Below, one piece after another: positions 27,230 to 36,814 of a stretch of DNA of 64,000 nt. Source of the DNA: an uncultured Ignavibacteria bacterium (lineage in GTDB: Bacteria > Bacteroidota > Ignavibacteria > SZUA-365); assembly GCA_913061095.1 (NCBI GenBank), contig CAJXVM010000019.1, forward strand, positions 1 through 64,000, in the 5' to 3' direction. Both the position numbers and the translations under genes were made by a program. Below the pieces are notes generated by a model that had not been told where the DNA came from, made no database searches, and was given only the letters and a program-made list of their open reading frames with translations. The number at the start of each line of letters is the position of its first letter. The first letter of the stretch is position 1.

Positions 27230-29365
27230 TTGAGATCCAACGTACTTCGAATCCTACTTCCGTTTCTGCTTCTGTTCCTCTCCCAAAATCTCTCCCAAGC
27301 TCAGACCGGCTGGTTCTGGCAGAATCCACTACCTCAGGGGAATTCTCTTCACGCAGTCTCTTTTGTCGACGAGAACCGTGTCTTAGCTGTAGGAGAAGGC
27401 GGAACGGTTCTAAAGACGACCGATGGCGGTGTAAATTGGGGATTCGTGTCAAGCGGAAGCTCACTTGGACTCCACGATATCTATATCACTGACGAGAATC
27501 ATTTTCTAATATTTGGAGAAAACGGGACGATCCTTCGCACTTCAGACGGAGGCAACTCGTGGAGTGCTCAGAATATTGGCACCAATAGCACACTCCGCTC
27601 TGCTTGCTTTGTAAACCAAATGTTCGGTACAGTAGTCGGAGATAGCGGAGCAATATTTTCAACGACAGACGGCGGATTCAACTGGCGAGAACAGAGCAGT
27701 GGAACGAATGTCCGCCTCAGCGATGTCTGTTTTATCAATCCAGATACCGGTATTACAATAGGATGGGGAGGTACCATACTCAGAACGACAAATGGTGGGC
27801 GGGACTGGTATTCCGTTGAAGCGGAAGTTGCGGGTTACTATAGGCTCGAAGGCATTGACTTCGCTGACGCTGACACTGGCACCATTGTGGGTGGAAACAT
27901 TGGCACAATATATCGTTCGACTGATGGAGGAGAGAGTTGGGAGTTGGTGTCAAGCGGTATTACTTCGTCATGGTACCTTTTCGACGTGCAGTATTTCAAC
28001 AAGAACGTGGGGGTGGCAATCTGTTCAGGAGGTAATGTTGTCAGAACGACTGACGCTGGTAAAAGCTGGTCTACTCAACAATTGCAGACAGGTGCCTCAT
28101 TATTGAATATTGCGACCATCTCGGATTCTATCGGAATCGTGGTTGGTGCAGGAGGCACCACACATCGCACAGATGATGGAGGGAGGACATGGTCAGCGCA
28201 TGCAGAAGGAGTATCAACTACACTTTATGACGTAGACTTTTGGGATTCCCAAAATGGCATCGCCGTCGGATCTCATGGTGTCTCGCTGTACACCAGCAAT
28301 GGAGGTCAAAACTGGGAAACAGGAACGAGTGGTACCGGTTACTTACTCGGGAATGTGTGTTCATTCAGTCCCCGTCATGCCTTAATCGTAGGGGCTGGGG
28401 GCACAATCCTGCACACCATCGACGGTGGGAAGAACTGGTCACGGCGTGAATGCGGAGTGGAAACGGGCTTTTATGACCGAGTAGCTTTTCTCGATTCTTC
28501 AACGTGGGTAATGGCGAAGTATGATTATCCGGGAAGGATACTGCAAACGACAGACGGAGGAGTGAATTGGGTGCTCAAGCACGGCGGCAACAATGCCTCT
28601 TTGGTTGACGTTGACTTCAGCAACAGCGTCAATGGAATCGCAGTTGGAAGAGGTGGTCTTATAATGCATACCTCAGATACTGGGGAAACATGGGAGCGGA
28701 TTGAAAGCCCCACGACATCCACGCTTGCAGGTATCGATTTTTTCAGCCCAACCAATGGTTTGTGTGTTGGAGCGGAGGGCACTGTACTGCGAACGACCGA
28801 TGGAGGGTATCATTGGACTGAGCGATTAAGCGGAACGACGGAATCGTTATTGGACATAGCCTATTCGAACGACCAATGCGCAACAGCAGTCGGGACACAC
28901 GGCACCATAGTGCGGACAACAGACGGTGGTTCCACGTGGGAAAAACAGAGAAGTTGGACTTCGCACACACTCAACAGAGTCATCTTTTCAAATGATTTTA
29001 CCGGAACTGTGGTTGGTGAAAACGGCACAATCCTCAGAACAACAACCGGCGGTGTGACATGGATCGAGGACACACACGCCTCCCCCACCCACTTCCATCT
29101 CGCCCAGAACTACCCCAATCCCGTAACCACGAGCACGACAATACCCTTCACGCTGACGAAGCCGGAGCATGTCCGGCTGAGCGTCTGGGATGTGCTGGGA
29201 CGAGAGGTCGCTGTGCTCGTGGATGGAGAGCGTCTGGCTGGAGAGCAGTCTGTGCCGTTCAATGCGGCAGGGCTGAGGGCTGGGATTTACTTCTCTGTTC
29301 TCAGGACGGGGTCGGGAGTTGAGACGAGGAAGATGGTAGTAGTCAATTCGGACGCTCGATTCTGA
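27230..29365 (+). CDS. YCF48-repeat (BNR-like) exported protein with T9SS sorting domain
   Basis: About 711 aa from a TTG at 27230 that follows AAGGAGGAGG at good spacing; an ATG at 27197 is an alternative. Signal peptide VLRILLPFLLLFLSQNLSQAQ. About fourteen repeats of 40-48 residues follow, each with a G-x-x-GTILRTTDGG-x-x-W core, which is the YCF48/sortilin-type beta-propeller blade. The end is a type A T9SS sorting domain (FHLAQNYPNPV ... LSVWDVLGREVA ... AGIYFSVLR), so it is probably displayed on the surface. The gene is clearly more AT-rich than its neighbours and is flanked by duplicated sequences. Confidence 0.85.
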   Translation: MRSNVLRILLPFLLLFLSQNLSQAQTGWFWQNPLPQGNSLHAVSFVDENRVLAVGEGGTVLKTTDGGVNWGFVSSGSSLGLHDIYITDENHFLIFGENGTILRTSDGGNSWSAQNIGTNSTLRSACFVNQMFGTVVGDSGAIFSTTDGGFNWREQSSGTNVRLSDVCFINPDTGITIGWGGTILRTTNGGRDWYSVEAEVAGYYRLEGIDFADADTGTIVGGNIGTIYRSTDGGESWELVSSGITSSWYLFDVQYFNKNVGVAICSGGNVVRTTDAGKSWSTQQLQTGASLLNIATISDSIGIVVGAGGTTHRTDDGGRTWSAHAEGVSTTLYDVDFWDSQNGIAVGSHGVSLYTSNGGQNWETGTSGTGYLLGNVCSFSPRHALIVGAGGTILHTIDGGKNWSRRECGVETGFYDRVAFLDSSTWVMAKYDYPGRILQTTDGGVNWVLKHGGNNASLVDVDFSNSVNGIAVGRGGLIMHTSDTGETWERIESPTTSTLAGIDFFSPTNGLCVGAEGTVLRTTDGGYHWTERLSGTTESLLDIAYSNDQCATAVGTHGTIVRTTDGGSTWEKQRSWTSHTLNRVIFSNDFTGTVVGENGTILRTTTGGVTWIEDTHASPTHFHLAQNYPNPVTTSTTIPFTLTKPEHVRLSVWDVLGREVAVLVDGERLAGEQSVPFNAAGLRAGIYFSVLRTGSGVETRKMVVVNSDARF

Positions 29366-29371
29366 TTGCCC

Positions 29372-29388
29372 TACAAAATGTATTTTCA
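29372..29388. repeat. duplicated 3' end of glnA
   Basis: TACAAAATGTATTTTCA is identical to the last codons of glnA at 26790-26806. It stands seven bases after the YCF48 gene stop. With the duplicated hairpin it frames a 2.58-kb segment. Confidence 0.8.
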
Positions 29389-29431
29389 CAGGTGATACGC
29401 GCACAGGGTTAAGACAACGTCATCCCGAGTA

Positions 29432-29469
29432 GTCCCGCGGCGTCCCGCGAAGCGGGGACGCAGCGGGAC
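29432..29469. repeat. nested REP-like hairpin
   Basis: Outer arms GTCCCGC / GCGGGAC enclose a second stem GCGTCCCGC / GCGGGGACGC with a GAA loop. It lies between the YCF48 gene and the second 32-bp hairpin. The flanking CATCCCGAG ... CGAGGGA arms are another weak pairing, typical of dispersed intergenic repeats. Confidence 0.6.
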
Positions 29470-29495
29470 GTATCGAGGGACCATTGAAACCGACT

Positions 29496-29527
29496 TCACG
29501 AGACCAGATGGAAACGTCTGGTCTCGT
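29496..29527. terminator. 32-bp hairpin, copy 2
   Basis: Identical over 32 bp to the glnA terminator at 26945-26976. Here it probably ends the YCF48-repeat gene transcript. Confidence 0.8.
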
Positions 29528-29676
29528 CTGTGTGAGGGCAATTCCTCCTTTCTCTGCCGGCAAACCCGCTCGGGCACTTTTGGGATCACTTCCGATGTTA
29601 CATTTCCGTAACAATCAGACGGTTATTAAAAAATACATCTGGCAGGTCCACGACCCTGCAGAGGAGAGGTTAGGCT

Positions 29677-30597
29677 ATGAGTACAAATAACAAACACTGG
29701 CCGGCACTGCCGCTGGATTCCTGGCAGGATACGTATGAGACACTCCACCTCTGGAGCCAGATCGTCGGAAAGATTCGCCTTTCGCATATGCCGTGGATCA
29801 ATCATTCGTGGCATATTCCCCTGTACGTGACGGCGCGCGGTTTGACAACCTCCCTCATCCCTCATGGCAATCGGGGTTTCGAAATTGACTTCGATTTCAT
29901 CGATCACCGGCTGCATATCGCTGCATCGGACGGTGAACGCTCTTCCTTCGCCCTGGAACCGATGCCGGTGGCCGAATTCTATCGAAAGGTGATGACGGCG
30001 CTTGATGAACTTGCGATCGACATGCAAATCTGGCAGATGCCCGTGGAGATTCCCGATCCCATTGAGCCCTTTTCCAAGAACGGGACGCAGGCGGCCTACG
30101 ACGCCGAAGCTGTCGAACGATTCTGGAAAGCCCTCCTGCAGATTCATCGCGTGTTCACAGCGTTCAGGGCGCGCTTCATCGGAAAGGTGAGTCCGGTGCA
30201 TTTCTTCTGGGGTGCGTTCGATCTCGCCGTGACACGCTTTTCCGGCCGCACCGCGCCGAGACATCCCGGCGGTGCGCCCAACTGCGCCGACTGGGTGATG
30301 GAGGAAGCCTATTCCCATGAGCTCTCGAGCGCAGGGTTCTGGCCGGGCGCGGGACTGGGCGAAGCCGCCTTCTACGCGTATGCCTATCCCGAGCCGGATG
30401 GATTCGCCGAGCATGCGATCCGACCGAGGGAAGCATACTACAACAGAGAGCTCGGTGAATTCGTGCTGCCGTACGAGGCCGTGAGAACAGCGGAAGATCC
30501 CGATGCGATGCTGCTGGATTTCCTGCAGAGTACCTATGAAGCGGCCGCGAATCTCGCCGGGTGGGATCGCGACGCACTCGAATACAAGAACGCCTGA
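29677..30597 (+). CDS. DUF5996 family protein
   Basis: A 306-aa protein starting WPALPLDSWQDTYETLHLWSQIVGKIR and continuing with HSWHIPLYVTARGLTT, which are the hallmarks of DUF5996. Other conserved pieces: SPVHFFWGAFDLAVTRFSGR, APNCADWVMEEAYSHELSSAGFWPG and EAAFYAYAYPEP. It is soluble and cytoplasmic as far as can be seen, with no signal peptide. The function is unknown. It stands alone, with a 190-bp gap before the next gene. Confidence 0.85.
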   Translation: MSTNNKHWPALPLDSWQDTYETLHLWSQIVGKIRLSHMPWINHSWHIPLYVTARGLTTSLIPHGNRGFEIDFDFIDHRLHIAASDGERSSFALEPMPVAEFYRKVMTALDELAIDMQIWQMPVEIPDPIEPFSKNGTQAAYDAEAVERFWKALLQIHRVFTAFRARFIGKVSPVHFFWGAFDLAVTRFSGRTAPRHPGGAPNCADWVMEEAYSHELSSAGFWPGAGLGEAAFYAYAYPEPDGFAEHAIRPREAYYNRELGEFVLPYEAVRTAEDPDAMLLDFLQSTYEAAANLAGWDRDALEYKNA

Positions 30598-30787
30598 GAA
30601 ACAGACTGCCCTCAACGCCGCATTCCGCGGATGCGTGGTGCAAACCGGCCACGCATCGAGATGGTATGCACGAAGCAGAAGTGCGGCGTTCCGGAACCCT
30701 CCTTGGATTAGTCTCCCCGATATCGTACTATCGCTCCTGCGGTGCCGTACCGCCGGAAGTATCTGAACGAACGATTGCTCTCCCATC

Positions 30788-31963
30788 ATGGAAATGTTCG
30801 CGTCCGCCATGCGCACACTGGGAACACGACTGAGCGCCGTCTGGGACGTGCTCCGGCACGGGACGAAAGCCAGGCACGCGGGGCTCGTGGGCGGACGCCT
30901 TGAATTCGTCGACGCGATGCGCGCGTACGCCATCCTGATGATGCTGCAGGGGCATGTCATCGAATTGACCCTCGCCGATATCTTCCGGGATCCCGGCAAC
31001 TGGCTGTATGCCGCCTGGCATCACATGCGCGGCGTGACCGCGCCCGCGTTCTTTTTCGCGTCGGGACTCATCGTCGCTTACCTGCTCTTCCGTACGCCCG
31101 ATACCATCGACACCGAGCGCCTGAAAAAGAATCTCTGGCGCGGGGGACGGCTGATCATTCTCGGATATCTGCTGCAGGTGAGCCGGTACACCTTCATCTG
31201 CCTGTATCACGGGGATGCCTGTTTCTGGAACTGGGCCTCGCACACGCATGTGCTGCACACGATCGGGGTCGGGATGTTCGTCGTAACAATCCTCGCCTAT
31301 GTCACGCGGCACTTTCGCTGGCTGTTTCCCGTGGCCGCCCTCCTTCTCATGCACGCGGCATTCGTCTTCGGTCCGATGGTCACCGTGCAGGAATCCCTGC
31401 CCGGCGCGCTGCAGATCTTTTCCACCTATGTTTTGAAGGTACACGCCGCCTTCCCCATCCTCACCTGGCTGGGCTTCCCGCTCGCGGGCGCCATTCTGGG
31501 CTTCCTCGTCGTCGAACTGCGCCTGCACGAGCGCATCTGGGTGTTTCTGCTGCTGCCCGTGATTGGATACCTGATCATGTCGCGGTCCTGGTTCATCCTG
31601 CACGACATGTACAGTACGTGGTGGACCGAGTATTCGGAATGGCTGAATTACGGCGTGTTCACCTATTTCCGACTCGGGGAAGTCCTGATCATCGCGGGCA
31701 TCATCGGCCTCCTCACCAAGGTCGTCACCATGCCGAAGGCCATCCACGCGACGGCAAAAGAGACGCTCGGGATTTACTTCCTGCATTCCATCGTCGTGTA
31801 CGGTTCCATATTCGGCATCGGCATGAGAACCTTCTGGCGGCACAGCCTGGATTTCAATGTCTCCATTGTGCTGGCACTGCTGCTGGTCGCGGTGTTCATC
31901 GTCTACGCGGTGTATGCACCGGCAATCCGCAAGCACCTCCCGTTCATGAAATACCTCAAGTAA
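30788..31963 (+). CDS. DUF1624/HGSNAT-like membrane protein
   Basis: A 391-aa protein with about ten transmembrane segments. The conserved start of the family is RLEFVDAMRAYAILMMLQGHVIELT, with the GH pair in the first helix, followed by MRGVTAPAFFFASGLIVAYLL. Related proteins (heparan-alpha-glucosaminide N-acetyltransferase type) move acetyl groups across the membrane; bacterial members are mostly uncharacterised. It may modify a surface glycan. Nothing nearby fixes the substrate. Confidence 0.7.
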   Translation: MEMFASAMRTLGTRLSAVWDVLRHGTKARHAGLVGGRLEFVDAMRAYAILMMLQGHVIELTLADIFRDPGNWLYAAWHHMRGVTAPAFFFASGLIVAYLLFRTPDTIDTERLKKNLWRGGRLIILGYLLQVSRYTFICLYHGDACFWNWASHTHVLHTIGVGMFVVTILAYVTRHFRWLFPVAALLLMHAAFVFGPMVTVQESLPGALQIFSTYVLKVHAAFPILTWLGFPLAGAILGFLVVELRLHERIWVFLLLPVIGYLIMSRSWFILHDMYSTWWTEYSEWLNYGVFTYFRLGEVLIIAGIIGLLTKVVTMPKAIHATAKETLGIYFLHSIVVYGSIFGIGMRTFWRHSLDFNVSIVLALLLVAVFIVYAVYAPAIRKHLPFMKYLK

Positions 31964-32203
31964 CGCTTTCGCCTGTTCGCTGCACGGCCATTCGAGTCGG
32001 TCAGACGTTGGATGCGGTGGCGCATCCCCTCTCCGATCTTGATTATTGCCTTGACGAACCGTACTTTTTTTGCAGCGTGTCCGGTCACGCGCCCGGCGTT
32101 GTTCCGAGCGCGCACGTCCGTGCGGACATCCTGCCTTGCCGTCGGCGGCCCTGTCTCCCGGATGCGAAACACGTCTGTCCACTACGTTTCCCAAGGAGGT
32201 CAC

Positions 32204-32635
32204 ATGACAGCAGGTACCATGGCACGCATTCCGCTCCTCGTCGCCATACTGTTCGTGCTTGTCGCCTGGGTCACTCCGTCCCAGGCACAGATTCACAAAC
32301 TCCGTGCTGAGGCCTTCGCCTACAAGTATGTCCTCGACGGGGAATGGACGGACTGGACGGACTGGGAGGATGTCAGCATCATCGTCACGATCGATACGGA
32401 CAAGGAGCGGATAAAAATTTACTCAAAGGAAACGCAAATTTATCACATGGCGAAGGATGCGGGGAAATCCATTGACGAGGACGGAGACGAAACCTGGGAA
32501 ATTCTCTGCATCGATGAAGACGGGAAGGAGTGCAGCGTGCGCCTGGTGATTCTGCACAGCCAGGGAAATCAGGGACAGCTGTACGTCGACTACCCCGAGA
32601 TGACATTTGTCTACAATGTTGCTCCGCTGGAGTGA
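32204..32635 (+). CDS. small exported protein
   Basis: A 143-aa protein with a strong GGAGG four bases before the ATG and a signal peptide (IPLLVAILFVLVAWVTPSQAQ). The mature part has an acidic, aromatic sequence (WTDWTDWEDVSIIVTID, KIYSKETQIYHM) and a Cys pair (ILCIDEDGKECSV) that could form a disulfide. I do not recognise the family. The 381-bp gap after it holds no other gene that I can support. Confidence 0.75.
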   Translation: MTAGTMARIPLLVAILFVLVAWVTPSQAQIHKLRAEAFAYKYVLDGEWTDWTDWEDVSIIVTIDTDKERIKIYSKETQIYHMAKDAGKSIDEDGDETWEILCIDEDGKECSVRLVILHSQGNQGQLYVDYPEMTFVYNVAPLE

Positions 32636-33016
32636 ATTCCCCTCTCTCCTGATACTCTCCAACCACATGCAACCGCTTGCCGATGGGCCTCTCGCCGGTG
32701 GCGTCGCCTCAATGACGGCATACATACTGTTTGATTCCGAGACAATGGCACATCCAGGCTGTTTGGAAACCGTACAGCCTGATGCCGCCGGGCAGGTGCA
32801 GAACCTCCACCGCAGGTGATTATGGGAGAAAATCATCCTGAACATGCGCCTGGCACGATTTCTGCTTACAATTATATGGCGTCTGAGTGCACGAACATAG
32901 CACGTCCATTCACACGCATGAGCTTGCTACTTTCGCGTCCGATATGATGGACGGACTTCACTGCCCGAGTTGAGGAAGGGAAGTGATTTTTCCACCATCC
33001 AGAAAGGATTCGCGCC

Positions 33017-33430
33017 ATGGGTACACAGCAGCTCCTTCTCATCGTGCTTGGCTTCATCATCGTCGGAATCGGTGTCGTTCTCGGTATCGGCATTTTCGAT
33101 GCGAACGCCGCACAGTCTTACAGGGACGCCATCACGCAGGACTGCCTGCATCTTGCTTCCTCCGCACAGGGATTTTATCGCAAACCTGCCGCGCTCGGCG
33201 GCGGTGAAAACACGTTCGACAACATCGATATCGCCGACTGCGGCATGGAAGCGGAAACGGACATGCTAAAGGCGGAAAACATGAATGCCACCTATGAGAT
33301 TGCTGGCCGCGGTCAGACATTCACCGTGACTGCCGTATCAAAGACCGAGTCCGAAAAATCGGTGGTGCTGATCTGCGACATGTCGCAGCCCGAAAACAGC
33401 CGCATCAGCGTCTCATTCGAGAACTGGTGA
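33017..33430 (+). CDS. pilin-like membrane-anchored small protein
   Basis: A 137-aa protein. The N-terminus MGTQQLLLIVLGFIIVGIGVVLGIGIF is one hydrophobic helix, followed by a helix with YRDAITQDCLHLASSAQGFYRKP and then a short beta region. The layout resembles pseudopilins or type IV pilin-like proteins, but no classical cleavage site with a Gly-Phe-Thr-Leu-x-Glu motif is seen. Similar proteins occur in Ignavibacteria. It may be an inner-membrane-anchored periplasmic protein. Confidence 0.65.
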   Translation: MGTQQLLLIVLGFIIVGIGVVLGIGIFDANAAQSYRDAITQDCLHLASSAQGFYRKPAALGGGENTFDNIDIADCGMEAETDMLKAENMNATYEIAGRGQTFTVTAVSKTESEKSVVLICDMSQPENSRISVSFENW

Positions 33431-33464
33431 TCAGCGCATTCCCGCATGTCGATTTCGCTTGCGG

Positions 33465-33495
33465 ATGCATGAAATCTTTCTGACCTTTCATGCAT
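33465..33495. other. 10-bp inverted repeat
   Basis: ATGCATGAAA / TTTCATGCAT with an 11-base loop. It ends the pilin-like gene region and overlaps the possible start of the next reading frame. There is no T-run, so it is either a weak terminator or a binding site. Confidence 0.45.
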
Positions 33496-33844
33496 GTATC
33501 GCCGCATCGTCACGACCAGTATCCTTCTCTGCGGAATCCTCTGCATTCTCGCGGTTCCGCAGCAGTCGGGCGATGAATGGGACCACCCGCGCTTCTTCTT
33601 CAGTGCGGGCTGGACCACCCCCGCACAGCAGGCGGAGTCCGACAGAAGTGAGCCGCGCCCATCGTCCTCAGTCACGGCGGCGACAGCGGCACAGACGAAG
33701 AAACACGTATGCCGGATGATCAGCACCGCCGCACCTCCGCCGCGTGAAGGCGACGTGCAGAGAACCGATCCCTCACCGCTGTGCATCCCTCTTTTTCCAC
33801 ATCTTTTTCGCTTCCCTCCCCGCGCCCCTCCATCCGTGTGCTGA
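33494..33844 (+). CDS. doubtful small exported peptide
   Basis: A 116-aa frame with a signal-like start (RRIVTTSILLCGILCILAVPQQ). The rest is low-complexity and rich in Pro, Ser and Arg, without recognisable features. The start overlaps an inverted repeat, and no ribosome site is present. It may be a real small secreted protein or a chance frame; I lean slightly towards chance. Confidence 0.3.
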   Translation: MYRRIVTTSILLCGILCILAVPQQSGDEWDHPRFFFSAGWTTPAQQAESDRSEPRPSSSVTAATAAQTKKHVCRMISTAAPPPREGDVQRTDPSPLCIPLFPHLFRFPPRAPPSVC

Positions 33845-33896
33845 CAGCGCGATATAATCACACGGATTCGATCACTATTCCCCATGGAGGAAGCGC

Positions 33897-34016
33897 ATGT
33901 CTGAAGCCAATCAGAACACGCAGAACACGACCTCGATGCCGGTCAGCCTGCTGATCATGCTCACAGTGCTGGTGCTCGGTATCGTGATGCTCGGTGCGAA
34001 ATTCATTTTCGCGTAA
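33897..34016 (+). CDS. 39-aa single-helix membrane protein
   Basis: ATG at 33897 follows GGAGG by six bases. The product begins MSEANQNTQNTTSMPVS and then has one hydrophobic helix (about residues 16-33), ending GAKFIFA. It is followed after 32 bp by a perfect 12-bp hairpin. The strong ribosome site, the terminator and the polar-head/single-helix layout support a real small membrane protein. Function unknown; such peptides often attach to larger membrane complexes. Confidence 0.65.
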   Translation: MSEANQNTQNTTSMPVSLLIMLTVLVLGIVMLGAKFIFA

Positions 34017-34048
34017 TTTCGTCCGCGCAAACGGACGCCATGATACAC

Positions 34049-34079
34049 CACCGGGGAGCCCGTCACAGGCTCCCCGGTG
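34049..34079 (+). terminator. hairpin after small membrane protein
   Basis: Perfect 12-bp stem CACCGGGGAGCC / GGCTCCCCGGTG with loop CGTCACA. The T-tract is short. The rest of the 297-bp gap up to lon shows no gene. Confidence 0.75.
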
Positions 34080-34313
34080 TCATATTCCTCCCGTGCTCCT
34101 AATTCCATTGACATTCCCTCCCCACCGGTCTATCTTGCGTGATGCTTCGCCGTGTTTCGAACGGTTCAGCATGACGGATAACCTGCCCGCTTCGATGAAG
34201 AACAGCGCAAGCAGGACCTGCCGCAATGACCTCTAAACCATGTCGATTATCTGACGGCAGGAAATCCGTCCTCCGGAAGACGAACATAGCACAAAGCAGA
34301 TAACATACTACCC

Positions 34314-36716
34314 ATGCAAGAAAACGACACCCAGCCCGATCCCACACCTGAAGATATTCCGGGGAAACTGCCGCTGATTCCGCTGCGGGACATCGTGATA
34401 TTTCCCTACATGATCTTTCCGATCCTGGTGGGACGCGAATCCAGCATCGCCGCGGTAACCGAGTCGATCGAACAGGACAAGTTCATTTTCGTCTGCGCGC
34501 AGAAAAATCCGGAAGACGAGGAGCCGGGGATCGACGGGCTGCATCCCGACGGCACGGTCGCGCGCATCCTGCAGGTGCTCAAGCTCCCGAACGGACTGAT
34601 GAAGGTGCTGGTCGACGGTCTCTTCCAGGCGAACGCCACGAAGATGACCTTCACGAAAAAGGACTTCTACCGCGCCGACATCGAAATTGCGCATTCACCC
34701 GCGGTCATGACAACCGAGCTCAAGGCGCTGATGCGGCAGCTCGACAGCGTGTTCGAAGAGTACGTGCGCGTGCACCGTGACATCCCGAACGAGTCGCTGC
34801 TCGGCTTCGAGAACATCGACGATCCCCTGCGCCGCCTTTACTACGTCAGCGCCAACCTGCTTGTGGACATCCAGACACGGCAGTCCATTCTCGAAATCGA
34901 CGATGTCGTCAGGCAGTACTATCATGTCATCCGTATCATCAACGACGAACTTGCGATCCTCAAGGTCGAGCACGAGATCGACGAGAAGGTCAACGAGAAC
35001 ATCCAGCGCTCCCAGCGGAAGTTCTTCATCCAGGAGCAGATCCGCATCCTGCAGCGTGAACTCGGGGATGACGAGGAGGTGGAGTCCGGCGAATTCGAGG
35101 AAATGCAGACGAGCATCGTCGAGAGCGGCATGCCCGACGAAGCGATGTCGAAGGCCATCGAGGAGCTCGACAAGCTGAAGAAAACCCCGATGATGTCGCC
35201 CGAGGCCACGGTGATCCGCAATTACATCGACTGGCTGATCGCCCTGCCGTGGAGTACGTTCTCGGAGGACAACCTGTCGGTGCGCAACGCGAAGCGCGTG
35301 CTCAACGCCGATCATTACGGGCTCGAGAAACCGAAGGAGCGCATCCTCGAACATATCGCGGTGCTGAACCTGGTCGGCGAGATGAAGGGACAGATTCTCT
35401 GCTTCGCCGGTCCTCCGGGCGTGGGCAAGACATCGCTCGGGAAGTCCATCGCCCGGGCGCTCGATCGCAAGTTCGTGCGCATTTCCCTCGGCGGCGTGCA
35501 CGACGAGGCGGAAATCCGCGGACACCGGCGCACGTACATCGGCTCGATGCCGGGCAAAATCATACAGGCCATCCGCAAGGCGGGCACGTCGAATCCCGTC
35601 ATCCTGCTCGACGAGATCGACAAGATGAGCCAGAGTTTCCACGGCGATCCGACCTCGGCCATGCTCGAGGTGCTGGATCCCGAACAGAACAACACCTTCA
35701 CCGACCATTACATCGACGCGGAATTCGATCTCTCGAAGGTGATGTTCATCACCACCGCCAACGTGCAGTACCAGATCCCGCTGCCGCTGCAGGACCGCAT
35801 GGAGATCATCGAACTGCCGGGATATCTCGAACACGAGAAGCTGGAAATTGCGAAGCGCCACCTGGTCACCAAGCAGATCGCCGAACACGGCCTCGGGGAG
35901 TTCAACGTGCGTTTCGAGGATGACGCACTGATGAAAATCATCCGCGAGTACACGCAGGAAGCCGGCGTGCGCAACCTCGAGCGCAGCATCGCCACCATCT
36001 GCCGCAAACTCGGCAAGGAAATCGTGTTTTCGATGAGCGGAAAGGCCACGCGAAAGAAGCAGGAGGAAGAAGACCGCTTCGCCGTCACCCCGGAACGCGT
36101 CGAGAAATTTCTCGGCGTGCCAAAGCACCGCGTGCGGAAACCGCTGCGCGAGGGACGCGTCGGATCGATGATCGGACTGGCGTGGACGAGCGTCGGCGGC
36201 GACATCCTGCACGTGGATGTCAGCGCCATGAAGGGCGAGGAAAAGCTGACGCTCACCGGTCAGCTGGGAGACGTGATGAAGGAGTCCGCCCACGCGGCAC
36301 GCAGCTACCTGCGCTCGAATGCCGACAAGCTCGGCATCCCCGAAGACGCGTTCCACAAGCGCGAGCTGCATATCCATCTGCCCGAGGGAGCGATTCCCAA
36401 GGACGGACCCTCCGCCGGCATCACCATGATCATGGCCATGCTTTCGCGGCTTCTGGAAAAACCGCCGCAGTCCGACATCGCCATGACCGGCGAGATCACG
36501 CTGCACGGCGAGGTGCTGCCCATCGGCGGACTCAGTGAGAAGCTGCTTGCAGCGCGGCGGCACGGGATCAAGCGCGTGATCATCCCGGAGGAAAACGAGA
36601 AGGATCTCGCGGAGGTGTCGAAGAAGATTCTGCGGGGTCTGAAAATCATTCCCGTCGCCACGGTCGACGAAGCCATCCCCCACGTCTTCGGCAAACCCCG
36701 CGGCAGGAAGAAGTAG
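34314..36716 (+). CDS. lon: ATP-dependent protease Lon
   Basis: An 800-aa bacterial LonA. The N-terminal substrate domain starts LPLIPLRDIVIFPYMIFPILVGR. A coiled-coil region follows, then the AAA+ module with Walker A GPPGVGKTS (Lys372) and Walker B VILLDEIDKM. The C-terminal serine protease domain has the dyad Ser700 (PKDGPSAGIT) and Lys743 (GLSEKLLAARR). It degrades misfolded and regulatory proteins in the cytoplasm. All catalytic residues are intact and the length is normal. A REP-like degenerate palindrome follows at about 36717-36760. Confidence 0.97.
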   Translation: MQENDTQPDPTPEDIPGKLPLIPLRDIVIFPYMIFPILVGRESSIAAVTESIEQDKFIFVCAQKNPEDEEPGIDGLHPDGTVARILQVLKLPNGLMKVLVDGLFQANATKMTFTKKDFYRADIEIAHSPAVMTTELKALMRQLDSVFEEYVRVHRDIPNESLLGFENIDDPLRRLYYVSANLLVDIQTRQSILEIDDVVRQYYHVIRIINDELAILKVEHEIDEKVNENIQRSQRKFFIQEQIRILQRELGDDEEVESGEFEEMQTSIVESGMPDEAMSKAIEELDKLKKTPMMSPEATVIRNYIDWLIALPWSTFSEDNLSVRNAKRVLNADHYGLEKPKERILEHIAVLNLVGEMKGQILCFAGPPGVGKTSLGKSIARALDRKFVRISLGGVHDEAEIRGHRRTYIGSMPGKIIQAIRKAGTSNPVILLDEIDKMSQSFHGDPTSAMLEVLDPEQNNTFTDHYIDAEFDLSKVMFITTANVQYQIPLPLQDRMEIIELPGYLEHEKLEIAKRHLVTKQIAEHGLGEFNVRFEDDALMKIIREYTQEAGVRNLERSIATICRKLGKEIVFSMSGKATRKKQEEEDRFAVTPERVEKFLGVPKHRVRKPLREGRVGSMIGLAWTSVGGDILHVDVSAMKGEEKLTLTGQLGDVMKESAHAARSYLRSNADKLGIPEDAFHKRELHIHLPEGAIPKDGPSAGITMIMAMLSRLLEKPPQSDIAMTGEITLHGEVLPIGGLSEKLLAARRHGIKRVIIPEENEKDLAEVSKKILRGLKIIPVATVDEAIPHVFGKPRGRKK

Positions 36717-36814
36717 GGCCGAGCCAGCTTGCCACGCCAAAGCGCAGCGAAGGCGGGCAGCTCGGCCAATGATGTGAAACCGCACATTGCAGACGTCTTA
36801 TCCCGCGAGCCCCA

